Virus record (IMG/VR): IMGVR_UViG_3300020159_003235
Coordinates: 1 to 39,487 of that record
Reading direction: 5' to 3' (one strand)
DNA from: a virus
DNA length: 39,487 nucleotides
Under the pieces are notes generated by a model. The model was not told where the DNA came from. It did no database searches and saw only the letters and a program-made list of their open reading frames with translations. Positions 6,265-12,607 of this stretch are shown one piece after another. A program made the position numbers and the translations under genes. Every line of letters starts with the position of its first letter. Position 1 is the first letter of the stretch.

Positions 6265-6648
6265 ATGACTAAAACCAAAATTGTTCGTCTAAAACCTTTC
6301 GAGAAAATGTTGAATGTAATGCTTAGTGGCAATCCTGTTACTAAGGAAGAATTCGAGACTTTGCTCGGTAATGAAATTATGATGTATCGAATTTCTACAT
6401 ATATCTGGCACATTAAAACCATTGCTAATGGTACTGTTAAGGTTATCAAAGACGGCCGTAAAGTTGCCGCTTATCAATTGATGAACGTTGGTGTAGTAAC
6501 AAAGTATCTTGAAGATAATGGTGTTCTTTTAGCTAAGACCAGTCAAGTGAAAAAACTGAAAGACTTGGGTGCTAAGACTGAACCAGTGGTTGTCGAATCT
6601 GCTCCTCAGACCGAGCTCGGAGAATTGCAAGTAACCGAAATTGTTTAA
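6265..6648 (+). CDS. Winged-helix-like phage protein
   Basis: A 127-residue protein. Residues 25-75 read as a helix-turn-helix followed by a two-strand wing: VTKEEFETLLGN, MMYRISTYIWHIK (candidate recognition helix) and TVKVIKDGRKVAAYQLMN (wing). This is a visual fold guess, not a database match. GGAG at 6253-6256 with 8-base spacing supports the ATG at 6265. The C-terminal 40 residues are rich in proline, valine and glutamate and probably disordered. Its own promoter and nearness to the palindromic boxes make it a candidate regulator of this cluster, but a virion or structural role is equally open. Confidence 0.6.
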   Translation: MTKTKIVRLKPFEKMLNVMLSGNPVTKEEFETLLGNEIMMYRISTYIWHIKTIANGTVKVIKDGRKVAAYQLMNVGVVTKYLEDNGVLLAKTSQVKKLKDLGAKTEPVVVESAPQTELGELQVTEIV

Positions 6649-6662
6649 TATTATCAACCTTC

Positions 6663-6688
6663 ATAGTCAGTGCTCCGGTACTGACTAT
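6663..6688 (+). promoter_or_regulatory. RNA hairpin with C(UCCG)G tetraloop between genes
   Basis: ATAGTCAGTGC (6663-6673) pairs with GTACTGACTAT (6678-6688) in an 11-base-pair stem (one G-U) closed by a UCCG loop with the C-G closing pair. UNCG loops of this type are extremely stable and are known between genes in T4. There is no T-run after it, so it is more likely an mRNA end-protection or processing element than a terminator. Confidence 0.65.
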
Positions 6689-6693
6689 AACCT

Positions 6694-7014
6694 ATGGAAC
6701 TTTACATTATGAAACATTGGAATTCACTAAATGATTTGGAAACACAATTGATTAAACTTGAAACAACAAAAAGTTTAATCACCATGGTGTGTAATTCCTT
6801 TGATAACACTCATATTTCGGATATTAAGAATAGTCTATATCTCGTTGAAGATTATATCGTGGATCTTGTGAAAAACACGAACGAAAAATATGAAACACTA
6901 TTCGCTAACATACGAAACGAACAAGGCACTTTCATTTTTACCTCAATGAAAGAAGCTGATGAATTATCTGAAGTAATTTATAATTGGATTAAACCAAAAC
7001 TCAATATTGTATAA
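6694..7014 (+). CDS. Phage protein of unknown function, 106 residues
   Basis: A mostly helical, acidic protein. ATG codons at 6694 and 6709 are both possible starts; neither has a good Shine-Dalgarno sequence, and the first lies only 5 bases after the stable hairpin. The segment MKHWNSLNDLETQLIKLETT suggests an amphipathic N-terminal helix. The stop overlaps the next start (TAATG), so translation is probably coupled. I recognise no family. Confidence 0.6.
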   Translation: MELYIMKHWNSLNDLETQLIKLETTKSLITMVCNSFDNTHISDIKNSLYLVEDYIVDLVKNTNEKYETLFANIRNEQGTFIFTSMKEADELSEVIYNWIKPKLNIV

Positions 7015-7577
7015 TGAATATTTTTTACTTACATCACGAAGTGAATACTTGTGCTAAAATGCACGTTGATAAACATTGTATAAAAATGATTCTTGAATAT
7101 GCTCAACTTCTTTCTACTGCTCATCGTATTCTTGATGGCACTCAATCTGTTGGCCTGTCTGCTACTGGTCGTAAACAAACTAGATATGTTCTTCCTGATA
7201 GCCGTGAATCTGTCTTGTATATTGCTACTCATGTCAATCACCCGTCCGCTGTTTGGGTAAGAAAATCCATTTATAACTATATGTGGTTGTCTAATCTACT
7301 GAAAGAATTGTGTAAAGAATACACCTATCGTTATGGTAAAGTTCATAAATGTGAGCGTGATGGTTTAGTTGAGAGATTATGGGAAGTGGTTCCTGATAAT
7401 ATACCACATTCCGATTTTACAGAACCCACTCCAGCGATGCCTGATGAAGTGAAAATTGCAGGTGATTCTGTTGCATCCTACAGAAACTACTATATAAACA
7501 ACAAGCAGCATCTTGCCTCATGGAAAGGCAAGATTAATAGTCGTAATGTACCGGAGTGGTTTCATGCCAATTTATAG
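7014..7577 (+). CDS. Conserved phage protein of unknown function (HCIKMILEYAQLLSTAHR family)
   Basis: A 187-residue protein. The pattern MNIFYLHHEVNTCAKMHVDKHCIKMILEYAQ followed by STAHR, HVNHPSAVWVRKSIYNYMWL and YTYRYGKVHKCE is a family I recognise from many phages, always as a protein of unknown role. Histidines (H7, H8, H17, H21) and cysteines near the N-terminus, together with several conserved tyrosine/histidine positions, suggest metal binding or an enzyme. The stop overlaps the following gene by 14 bases. Some databases place look-alikes near pyrimidine-dimer glycosylases; I cannot support that from the sequence. Confidence 0.75.
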   Translation: MNIFYLHHEVNTCAKMHVDKHCIKMILEYAQLLSTAHRILDGTQSVGLSATGRKQTRYVLPDSRESVLYIATHVNHPSAVWVRKSIYNYMWLSNLLKELCKEYTYRYGKVHKCERDGLVERLWEVVPDNIPHSDFTEPTPAMPDEVKIAGDSVASYRNYYINNKQHLASWKGKINSRNVPEWFHANL

Positions 7578-7875
7578 ATTTAGAGATAACGAAACAGATG
7601 AAATTTTTGAAGTTTCTATGAAAATTTCCGAGAAGTTTGATTTTCTTTCTGCCAATCCAAATTATGAGTCTGTAATCCAGGCTCCTTCGATTGTCTCTGG
7701 CGTATCTGTCAAAGGGAAAGTGCCTGATGGTTTTAAGGAAGTGTTATCTAGAATTTCAGAACAAAATAAGAACACTGAACTGGCTGATCGATACGGAAAG
7801 AAGTCGATTAAAGAAGCCCGCACAAGTGAAGTGGTTCGTAGGCACGTAGACAAAGTAACAAAGAGATTGAATTGA
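7564..7875 (+). CDS. FmdB-like phage protein without zinc cysteines
   Basis: A 103-residue protein beginning MPIYRFRDNETDEIFEVSMKISEK. This start pattern (MP-Y-F, then a -E-MSI- segment) and the later SGVSVKGKVPDGFKEVLSRISEQN and KSIKEARTSEVVRRH are those of small phage proteins related to FmdB zinc-ribbon proteins. The usual CxxC pairs are absent, so it would not bind zinc. The ATG at 7564 fits this N-terminus; a longer in-frame version from 7513 would not. It overlaps both neighbours (14 bases and 4 bases). Function unknown. Confidence 0.7.
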   Translation: MPIYRFRDNETDEIFEVSMKISEKFDFLSANPNYESVIQAPSIVSGVSVKGKVPDGFKEVLSRISEQNKNTELADRYGKKSIKEARTSEVVRRHVDKVTKRLN

Positions 7876-8555
7876 GAGTATTTGAACATATTAAACTTCC
7901 AGAATTGCAGTTTGATCTGGAATCGGAAACTAACGAGCACGGTCGTAAATATTTTCTGCCTGATGGGCGGACTTACGATTCTGTTACCACCATACTTTCG
8001 TATAATAAAGACGAAACGGCGTTAATTAAGTGGCGTGAAAGAGTAGGTGAAGTTGAAGCGAATAGAATCACGAAAAAATCATCAGATCGTGGTACAAAAT
8101 TGCATGAAGTTTGTGAGAGGTATCTATTGAATGAATTAACAGAAATGAAAATTCGCATGATGATGCCTGACATAAAAGATTTCTTCACACAGCTGAGACC
8201 TTTTATTGACACTAATGTTGGACTAGTGTACGGCCTCGAACAAGTATTATATAGTGATAAATATAAAATGGCAGGTCGTACAGACACAATAGCTGTGTGG
8301 AATAATAAACTCTCGATTATTGATTATAAAAATTCGATCAAAGAGAAGAAGGAAGAATGGATTGAAAATTACTTCATTCAATGTACCGCATATTCAGTAA
8401 TGTTCACTGAGATTACTGGATTACCGATTGAACAAATTGTTGTTCTTATCGCAAACGAAGAAGGTACACCTCAGGTTTTTGTAAGAGAAGTGAATAAATA
8501 CTTACCTATATTCGAGGAAGTGATTCATAATTACCACAATTCTTCTAGGATTTAG
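7872..8555 (+). CDS. PD-(D/E)XK (RecB/Cas4-like) nuclease, TTG start
   Basis: A 227-residue nuclease of the PD-(D/E)XK superfamily, likely a DNA exonuclease or recombination nuclease. Motifs in order are H78 (GTKLHE), E123 (GLEQVLY), D138 (AGRTD), D151-Y-K153 (IIDYKNS) and Q170-xxx-Y174 (QCTAYSVMF), the full set seen in RecB/Cas4-type phage nucleases. The start is the TTG at 7872, overlapping the upstream stop (TTGA). No in-frame ATG precedes H78, and no Shine-Dalgarno sequence is seen, so translation is probably coupled. The permuted tmRNA begins right after its stop codon and is probably co-transcribed. Confidence 0.88.
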   Translation: MRVFEHIKLPELQFDLESETNEHGRKYFLPDGRTYDSVTTILSYNKDETALIKWRERVGEVEANRITKKSSDRGTKLHEVCERYLLNELTEMKIRMMMPDIKDFFTQLRPFIDTNVGLVYGLEQVLYSDKYKMAGRTDTIAVWNNKLSIIDYKNSIKEKKEEWIENYFIQCTAYSVMFTEITGLPIEQIVVLIANEEGTPQVFVREVNKYLPIFEEVIHNYHNSSRI

Positions 8556-8559
8556 TTTT

Positions 8560-8630
8560 ATACCAAAGAATTCGTTGAAGGTATAGTAGTGACGGACAGG
8601 ACGGGAGGTGACTGCTCCCCAGCTCCACCA
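8560..8630 (+). ncRNA. ssrA: tmRNA acceptor piece
   Basis: It contains a small hairpin (ATACC 8560-8564 with GGTAT 8580-8584), the T-arm (GGGAG 8603-8607, 7-base loop GTGACTG 8608-8614, CTCCC 8615-8619) and the acceptor strand CAGCTCC-A-CCA ending at 8630. The T-loop does not follow the usual TTCRANY pattern. UCGUUG (8572-8577) can pair with CAAUGA (8733-8738) of the coding piece and may be the helix that holds the two pieces together. The 5' end is approximate. Confidence 0.8.
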
Positions 8631-8631
8631 A

Positions 8632-8695
8632 AAGTATATTAGCCCGATAGGACGCTCTAAAGTCTAAACTGGGAAAACTGAGTTCTAGTATACTT
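8632..8695 (+). other. tmRNA internal spacer removed during maturation
   Basis: AAGTATATTAG (8632-8642) pairs with CTAGTATACTT (8685-8695) over 11 base pairs with one G-U. This hairpin stacks beyond the acceptor stem and joins the encoded CCA to the 5' GGGG. Such a closed precursor is expected for a permuted tmRNA, from which RNase P would release the 5' end at 8701 and 3' processing would expose the CCA at 8630. Confidence 0.75.
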
Positions 8696-8700
8696 CTGAT

Positions 8701-8872
8701 GGGGCTGAACAATGTCGAATCGACTGACGGAACAATGATGCTGGAGAATCGTGAAGCACTCACGTTAAATAGCGCAAAAAACGTAAATGCAAATGACGAA
8801 AATTTTGCTTTAGCAGCGTAATAACTGCTTAGGGTATTCGGTTGGTTTCCCTCGTAACAGAATTAACCAACC
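8701..8872 (+). ncRNA. ssrA: tmRNA coding piece with two pseudoknots
   Basis: It starts with GGGGCTG. PK1: TGCT (8739-8742) pairs with AGCA (8755-8758), and CGTGA (8750-8754) with TCACG (8760-8764), an interleaved H-type knot just before the tag, as in all tmRNAs. PK2 after the stop codons: AGGG (8831-8834) pairs with CCCT (8849-8852), and GGTTGGTT (8840-8847) with AACCAACC (8865-8872). The 3' end is approximate. These pairings were found by eye; no folding was run. Confidence 0.82.
8789..8824 (+). other. tmRNA tag reading frame, ANDENFALAA
   Basis: The resume codon GCA at 8789-8791 is followed by AAT GAC GAA AAT TTT GCT, then TTA GCA GCG and two TAA stops. With the alanine carried by the tmRNA the full tag is AANDENFALAA, one residue (F for Y) away from the E. 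coli tag AANDENYALAA. The ALAA end is the signal read by ClpXP and ClpAP. Confidence 0.93.
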
Positions 8873-8892
8873 ACTAATTCAAGGATTATATT

Positions 8893-9552
8893 ATGAAAGT
8901 ATATTTGAACAAATACAGAAGCCACTGGTTGAGTCCCTACACGATTTTAGAAAAAGTCTTTTTCTGGCGTGAGATTGATTATGATGAACCTGTTATCGAG
9001 AGATGGTCCGGTCGTCTAAATCCAATTTGTGAAGTGATTCAGGAAACTTTGGACATGTTACATCCAAAAATTGATTATGTTAAGATTGATTCTTGGGACA
9101 CTTGGTCTATGGATAATACCTTAGCGAAAATTGTTTTACCTATGTTGAAACAACTTCGTGATACTAAAAATGGTTCACCTATGGTCGACCTCGAAGATGT
9201 TCCTGAACATTTGCGAACTACAAACACTCTTGAATATGATGAACAAATGGTTTTTGACTTCTACAAAGAGGAAAAATTATTTGAAGACGAATATCCAGAT
9301 ATTCACGCTCGATGGGATTGGATTCTGAATGAAATGATTTGGGCGTTTGAACAGAAAGTGAATGATGATGCTGAAGGACAATTCTTTGATCATTCCGGGT
9401 ACGGAAACGATTTTGGTAAAGAATGGTTGAAAGATATATCCAAATCTGAGAGTAAACTCAAAATTGATTGGGATGGACTAAAAGCATGGCAAAAACGCAA
9501 GGAAAACGGTTTTCGCCTGTTTGGAGTTTATTTTGAAGGACTTTGGGACTAA
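8893..9552 (+). CDS. Conserved phage protein of unknown function (SPYTILEKV family)
   Basis: A 219-residue acidic protein. I recognise the signature HWLSPYTILEKVFFW, then IDYVKIDSWDTWSMDNTLAKIVLPMLKQLRD, GSPMVDLEDVPEHLR, ARWDWILNEMIWAFE and the end NGFRLFGVYFEGLWD from many T4-like and other marine phages. Its role is unknown. The high tryptophan and aspartate content and the fixed motif order suggest a structured enzyme-like or binding protein. AAGGA (8881-8885) lies 7 bases before the ATG. It follows the tmRNA directly and may share its transcript. Confidence 0.82.
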   Translation: MKVYLNKYRSHWLSPYTILEKVFFWREIDYDEPVIERWSGRLNPICEVIQETLDMLHPKIDYVKIDSWDTWSMDNTLAKIVLPMLKQLRDTKNGSPMVDLEDVPEHLRTTNTLEYDEQMVFDFYKEEKLFEDEYPDIHARWDWILNEMIWAFEQKVNDDAEGQFFDHSGYGNDFGKEWLKDISKSESKLKIDWDGLKAWQKRKENGFRLFGVYFEGLWD

Positions 9553-9603
9553 ATAATACACCAGATGTAATTCTGGATACACACAACACACTAGGAGAAG
9601 TAA

Positions 9604-9873
9604 ATGAGTATGACACCCTATGAGCTCAGACTCGAGCTCTTGAAAATGGCAAAAGACATGATGACCAATGATTACTATGGTCAACGTGAAATCATTTCAA
9701 ACGAATGGTCAACCAAGGTAGAAGAATCCAAGATTAATGGAACTCCTTCACCCGCACATCCAGGTTTTCCATTATTCCCATCAGAATCGGAAATAATCAA
9801 AAAAGCAGAAGCTCTCAATGGTTTTGTTTCCCAAACACCAAATATTCAAGAAGTAAAATCTAAGAAGTCCTGA
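9604..9873 (+). CDS. Small conserved phage protein of unknown function
   Basis: An 89-residue protein starting MSMTPYELRLELLKMAKDMM, with a central proline-rich part (PSPAHPGFPLFPSESEIIKKAE). I recall similar short proteins starting MTPYEMR in T4-like cyanophages, of unknown function. TAGGAG just upstream (9592-9597) is a good ribosome site. It is followed by a GC-rich hairpin. Confidence 0.7.
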   Translation: MSMTPYELRLELLKMAKDMMTNDYYGQREIISNEWSTKVEESKINGTPSPAHPGFPLFPSESEIIKKAEALNGFVSQTPNIQEVKSKKS

Positions 9874-9880
9874 TGGGTCT

Positions 9881-9902
9881 AGGGGTTTAATATACCCCTT
9901 TC
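9881..9902 (+). terminator. Hairpin with short T-run, possible weak terminator
   Basis: AGGGGT (9881-9886) pairs with ACCCCT (9894-9899) around a 7-base loop and is followed by only TTTC. It could act as a weak terminator or attenuator before the cell wall hydrolase gene. The next gene has its own good ribosome site but no clear promoter, so read-through is needed. Confidence 0.4.
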
Positions 9903-9917
9903 ACCAAGGAGAACATA

Positions 9918-10511
9918 ATGTTCAACAAAAAAATCACTGCTATCACTGCGGTTGCAACGGCTATCATTGTATTAAGTCTGGCATATTTGTTTCACCCCGT
10001 AGAAGCTTCGCAAATTGTTCCTATGGTTAGAGTAACGAGTAAGGCGGAAATATTTACAGTGAAGGCTGATGAATTATCCGCTAAAGAATTGCCTCCTATC
10101 ATATTCAGATACTCTAATTTGGTCGAATATGATAGGAAACAAATTGAATGTTTAGCAAAAAATATGTACTATGAAGCTGGATCTGAACCAAGAGATGGAA
10201 TCTTTGCTGTGGGTATGGTCACGATGAATAGACTACATTCAATTAAATTCCCACGAACCGTGTGTGATGTGGTATATCAGAAAACAGGCAATATTTATCA
10301 GTTTTCTTGGGTTGCTATGAAAGATAGCTTGACAAAGATAGATCAACAACTGTATAATAGAATCTTAGAAAAAGCAATATACATTTATTTTAACTATCAC
10401 ATGATGGTAGATGTTACAAGAGGTGCTCTATTCTTTCATGCCGATCACATCAGACCCGGTTGGAAGAGAGAGAAAGTTGCTCACATTGGGCGTCATATTT
10501 TTTATCGTTAA
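9918..10511 (+). CDS. SleB-type cell wall hydrolase with N-terminal membrane anchor or signal
   Basis: A peptidoglycan hydrolase of the SleB (Hydrolase_2) family, a likely endolysin. Residues 8-25 form a hydrophobic segment after a lysine pair, either a signal peptide or a signal-arrest anchor. The catalytic domain begins near residue 76: ECLAKNMYYEAGSEPRDGIFAVGMV carries the catalytic glutamate (E86). NRLHSIKFPRTVCDVVYQ and YQFSW are the other family hallmarks. The 197-residue length fits small SleB-type endolysins. AAGGAG (9906-9911) precedes the ATG. It lies among replication genes, not next to a holin; no holin is recognised in the window. Confidence 0.88.
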   Translation: MFNKKITAITAVATAIIVLSLAYLFHPVEASQIVPMVRVTSKAEIFTVKADELSAKELPPIIFRYSNLVEYDRKQIECLAKNMYYEAGSEPRDGIFAVGMVTMNRLHSIKFPRTVCDVVYQKTGNIYQFSWVAMKDSLTKIDQQLYNRILEKAIYIYFNYHMMVDVTRGALFFHADHIRPGWKREKVAHIGRHIFYR

Positions 10512-10523
10512 AGGAGTTACATT

Positions 10524-10796
10524 ATGGCAGTACAACAAATGAGTGTGAATCAGATTTCTAATCCAGAAGATCAAAAAAAACTTTTGGATGTTCTGCGTGA
10601 GTGTTCAGCATCAATGACACGCATGGAGGGTGAGAAAGATTACATCAAAGAATCTGTAAATGATATCTGTAAAAAATTAGATTTACCCAAGCAACTAGTT
10701 TCTCGTATGGTTAAAGTATATCATAAACAAAACTATGATGAAGAAGTTGCTGTGCATGAACAGTTTGAAACCCTCTATGAAACTATCGTAAAATAA
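10524..10796 (+). CDS. dsbA: DsbA-like double-stranded DNA-binding protein (late transcription)
   Basis: A 90-residue homologue of T4 DsbA, a small dsDNA-binding protein that stimulates late transcription; it is not the bacterial disulfide oxidoreductase. The C-terminal segment VKVYHKQNYDEEVAVHEQFETLYETIV matches the T4 pattern YHKDNRD...ELYDTVF. An N-terminal helical region follows MAVQQMSVNQ. AAAGGAG lies just before the ATG. The gene overlaps gp33 by one base (TAATG). In T4 the order rnh-dsbA-33-59-32 is the same, but there rnh is adjacent. Confidence 0.85.
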   Translation: MAVQQMSVNQISNPEDQKKLLDVLRECSASMTRMEGEKDYIKESVNDICKKLDLPKQLVSRMVKVYHKQNYDEEVAVHEQFETLYETIVK

Positions 10797-11017
10797 TGCC
10801 TACAAAAGACGAGATGTTAAAATTCGCAGTAGCTATCGAAGAAATTGTGGCCAAAACCGACTACAATCATATCGAAGCTATCGTAGAGTACTGTAAACAG
10901 ACAGGAATGGAAATAGAAGTTGCTTCTACACTGGTAAATTCTAATCTGAAATCCAAACTTGAGACTGATGCACAAGATTTAAATCTTTTACCTAAATCCA
11001 ACCGTTTACCTTTTTAA
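10796..11017 (+). CDS. gp33: gp33, late promoter transcription accessory protein
   Basis: A 73-residue homologue of T4 gp33, which links RNA polymerase carrying the gp55 sigma factor to the sliding clamp and so activates late promoters. Family features are EYCKQTGMEIEVASTLV and NLKSKLETDAQDLNLL, plus a C-terminal hydrophobic tail NRLPF, the expected clamp-binding tail. It is shorter than T4 gp33 (112 residues), as is common in marine T4-like phages. It supports reading the TATAAATA elements in this window as late promoters. The gp55 gene itself is not in the window. Confidence 0.85.
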   Translation: MPTKDEMLKFAVAIEEIVAKTDYNHIEAIVEYCKQTGMEIEVASTLVNSNLKSKLETDAQDLNLLPKSNRLPF

Positions 11018-11018
11018 T

Positions 11019-11606
11019 ATGACGGGATATGAAGCCTTCACGATTTATAATGCATTGAAGTTGCATTTTGAAACCGATTCCTACGATTTCTTTAAATATA
11101 ACGGAAAGAGTAGAATCACAATTGAATCCTTTGAGAATCGTAAAGACAAATATTATTTCTACAAACTCAGTAGAAGACAAGAGAAGGAAGATTACATTCA
11201 ATTCCTTGTTTCGAATCTACTGAGTAAAGAGAAATTATGGGTCGGTGATCTATTGGATGAACAAGCGGTAGTGGTTCACAAGAAAAGGATGTCAGTGGTA
11301 CAATCTCTGACATACAAATTTAAACAGGACTGTGAACACCTCAGAGGTATGGTTGATAATGCAAACGAATTGTTTAAAACAACAGGTGACTATCCAATAC
11401 TTTTGACTGAAACCTTACAAGGTTCAACTCAAATGGAAACACTTTGCATTCTAAACGATTTCATAAACTTCTTCCCTCTTTGGAACAAGAAGATAACCGA
11501 TACAATTCGGTGGCCAAACTATAACCGTAAATGTATGAAGTATACCCCCTTTATACAATTCGACAAAGTTAAGTATAGGCAAATAGCAGTAGAAGCATTG
11601 AAGTAA
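11019..11606 (+). CDS. gp59: gp59, loader of the replicative helicase
   Basis: A 195-residue homologue of T4 gp59, which binds forked DNA and gp32 and loads the gp41 helicase. The N-terminus MTGYEAFTIYNALKLHF, then YDFFKYNGKSRITIESFENRKDKYYFYKLSRR, are family signatures, and the end CMKYTPFIQFDKVKYRQIAVEAL is typical. T4 gp59 is 217 residues. It starts 1 base after the gp33 stop and lies directly before gp32, its protein partner, as in T4. Confidence 0.93.
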   Translation: MTGYEAFTIYNALKLHFETDSYDFFKYNGKSRITIESFENRKDKYYFYKLSRRQEKEDYIQFLVSNLLSKEKLWVGDLLDEQAVVVHKKRMSVVQSLTYKFKQDCEHLRGMVDNANELFKTTGDYPILLTETLQGSTQMETLCILNDFINFFPLWNKKITDTIRWPNYNRKCMKYTPFIQFDKVKYRQIAVEALK

Positions 11607-11609
11607 TGC

Positions 11610-11638
11610 TTGACAGTAGCATATATACATGATATACT
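11610..11638 (+). promoter_or_regulatory. Strong sigma70 promoter for gp32
   Basis: TTGACA at 11610-11615 and TATACT at 11633-11638 with a 17-base spacer. The expected start is near 11645, leaving a leader of about 50 bases before gp32, in which a late-type element also sits. Confidence 0.82.
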
Positions 11639-11669
11639 ATGTTTCATGTGGATAATCCGTAATATACAA

Positions 11670-11677
11670 TATAAATT
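11670..11677 (+). promoter_or_regulatory. Possible late promoter before gp32
   Basis: TATAAATT, one mismatch from the T4 late consensus TATAAATA. The expected start at about 11683 leaves a 13-base leader with GAGG at 11685-11688. gp32 is needed both early and late, so two promoters would make sense. Confidence 0.45.
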
Positions 11678-11695
11678 TTCATACGAGGTAATAAA

Positions 11696-12607
11696 ATGGT
11701 AGATTTTGCAAAACTTAAAAAGAATCGTTCAAGTATCGAGCAACTCACTAAAGCGATTGAAAATACACAATCAAACGGTGAAGGAGCTAAAGGTTCTAAA
11801 GACGATGAACGATTCTGGCAACCCACAGCAGACAAAGCAGGAAACGGAATGGCAACAATTCGTTTTCTTCCCGCACCATCAGTAGATGGCGATGACGCTC
11901 TTCCTTGGGTACGAGTGTTTCATCATGGTTTTCAGGGACCAGGTGGATGGCTCATCGATAATTGTTTAACAACACTTAACGATAAATGTCCTGTTTGTGA
12001 ACACAACAGCACACTCTGGAATTCAGGAATCGAATCCAATAAAGAAATCGTTCGCAAACAAAAGCGCAAGCTTACATACATTGCAAACATTCTTGTTGTT
12101 TCCGATCCTTCTAATCCAGAAAACGAAGGTAAGATTAAACTTTACAAATTCGGTAAGAAAATCTTTGATAAGATTACTGAAGCAATGAATCCAGAATTTG
12201 CGGATGAAACACCAGTTAACCCATTTGATTTGTGGGAAGGTGCAAACTTCAAAGTGAAGATTCGTCAAGTTGAAGGTTACCGTAACTATGATAAATCAGA
12301 ATTCTCAGCCAAGTCAGCTGTCTATGATGGTGATGATGAGAAATTGGAAAAACTCTGGAAGTCAGAGTATTCATTGAAAGAGTTTACTGAGGCATCAAGC
12401 TTTAAATCCTATGATGTGTTAAAGCAACGTTTGGATAAAGTGTTGGGTTTTGATGGTGCAGTTAATATGCGTACACGTGCTGAACAAACTTCAGTCGATA
12501 CGTATAGTGAGGAAGCAACTAGCGTTTTGGATAATCCAAGAACAGCAAGTGTTTCAACTGATGATGATGATTTGAATTACTTCAAGTCTCTTGCGAATCA
12601 AAACTAA
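11696..12607 (+). CDS. gp32: gp32, single-stranded DNA-binding protein
   Basis: A 303-residue homologue of T4 gp32, which coats single-stranded DNA in replication, recombination and repair. The basic N-terminus (FAKLKKNRSS) fits the cooperativity region. GNGMATIRFLPAP and WVRVFHHGFQG belong to the OB-fold core. The zinc site is readable as H76/H77, C90, C98 and C101 (CPVC). The C-terminus is acidic (STDDDDLNYFKSL), as expected for the tail that contacts gp59 and other partners. T4 gp32 is 301 residues. It is followed by a strong terminator. GAGG at 11685-11688 is the ribosome site. Confidence 0.97.
   Translation: MVDFAKLKKNRSSIEQLTKAIENTQSNGEGAKGSKDDERFWQPTADKAGNGMATIRFLPAPSVDGDDALPWVRVFHHGFQGPGGWLIDNCLTTLNDKCPVCEHNSTLWNSGIESNKEIVRKQKRKLTYIANILVVSDPSNPENEGKIKLYKFGKKIFDKITEAMNPEFADETPVNPFDLWEGANFKVKIRQVEGYRNYDKSEFSAKSAVYDGDDEKLEKLWKSEYSLKEFTEASSFKSYDVLKQRLDKVLGFDGAVNMRTRAEQTSVDTYSEEATSVLDNPRTASVSTDDDDLNYFKSLANQN

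Larger units (their letters stand above)
8556..8872 (+). ncRNA. ssrA: Circularly permuted (two-piece) tmRNA
   Basis: tmRNA rescues stalled ribosomes and adds a degradation tag. In this gene the 3' acceptor part comes first. CAGCTCCACCA (8620-8630) is the classic tmRNA 3' end with CCA encoded. The 5' part follows about 70 bases later: GGGGCTG (8701-8707), which pairs with CAGCTCC as a 7-base-pair acceptor stem with the G3-U70 alanine identity pair (G8703-U8624). Then come TCGAC (a conserved 5' element), a pseudoknot (8739-8764), the tag frame encoding ANDENFALAA with two stops (8789-8824), and a second pseudoknot (8831-8872). The same order of parts defines the permuted ssrA of Alphaproteobacteria, some Betaproteobacteria and cyanobacteria. 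The 5' limit is not defined by sequence. No separate promoter is obvious; a weak one (TTACCT 8502-8507, CATAAT 8526-8531) lies inside the nuclease gene. Confidence 0.92.

Noticed and set aside
8450-8640. Glutamine (glnA-type) riboswitch before the tmRNA, as reported for a related two-piece phage tmRNA
   Set aside because: I searched by eye for the conserved GGACGGAAGTAGG-like and CGTTCA elements upstream of 8600. Only a short GGACGGGAGG is present, and it belongs to the tmRNA T-arm. No riboswitch can be supported.
8545-8763. 72-residue reading frame on the - strand across the acceptor and coding parts of the tmRNA
   Set aside because: It lies on the complement of a clearly structured RNA gene, has no ribosome site and resembles no protein. 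It is a shadow frame.
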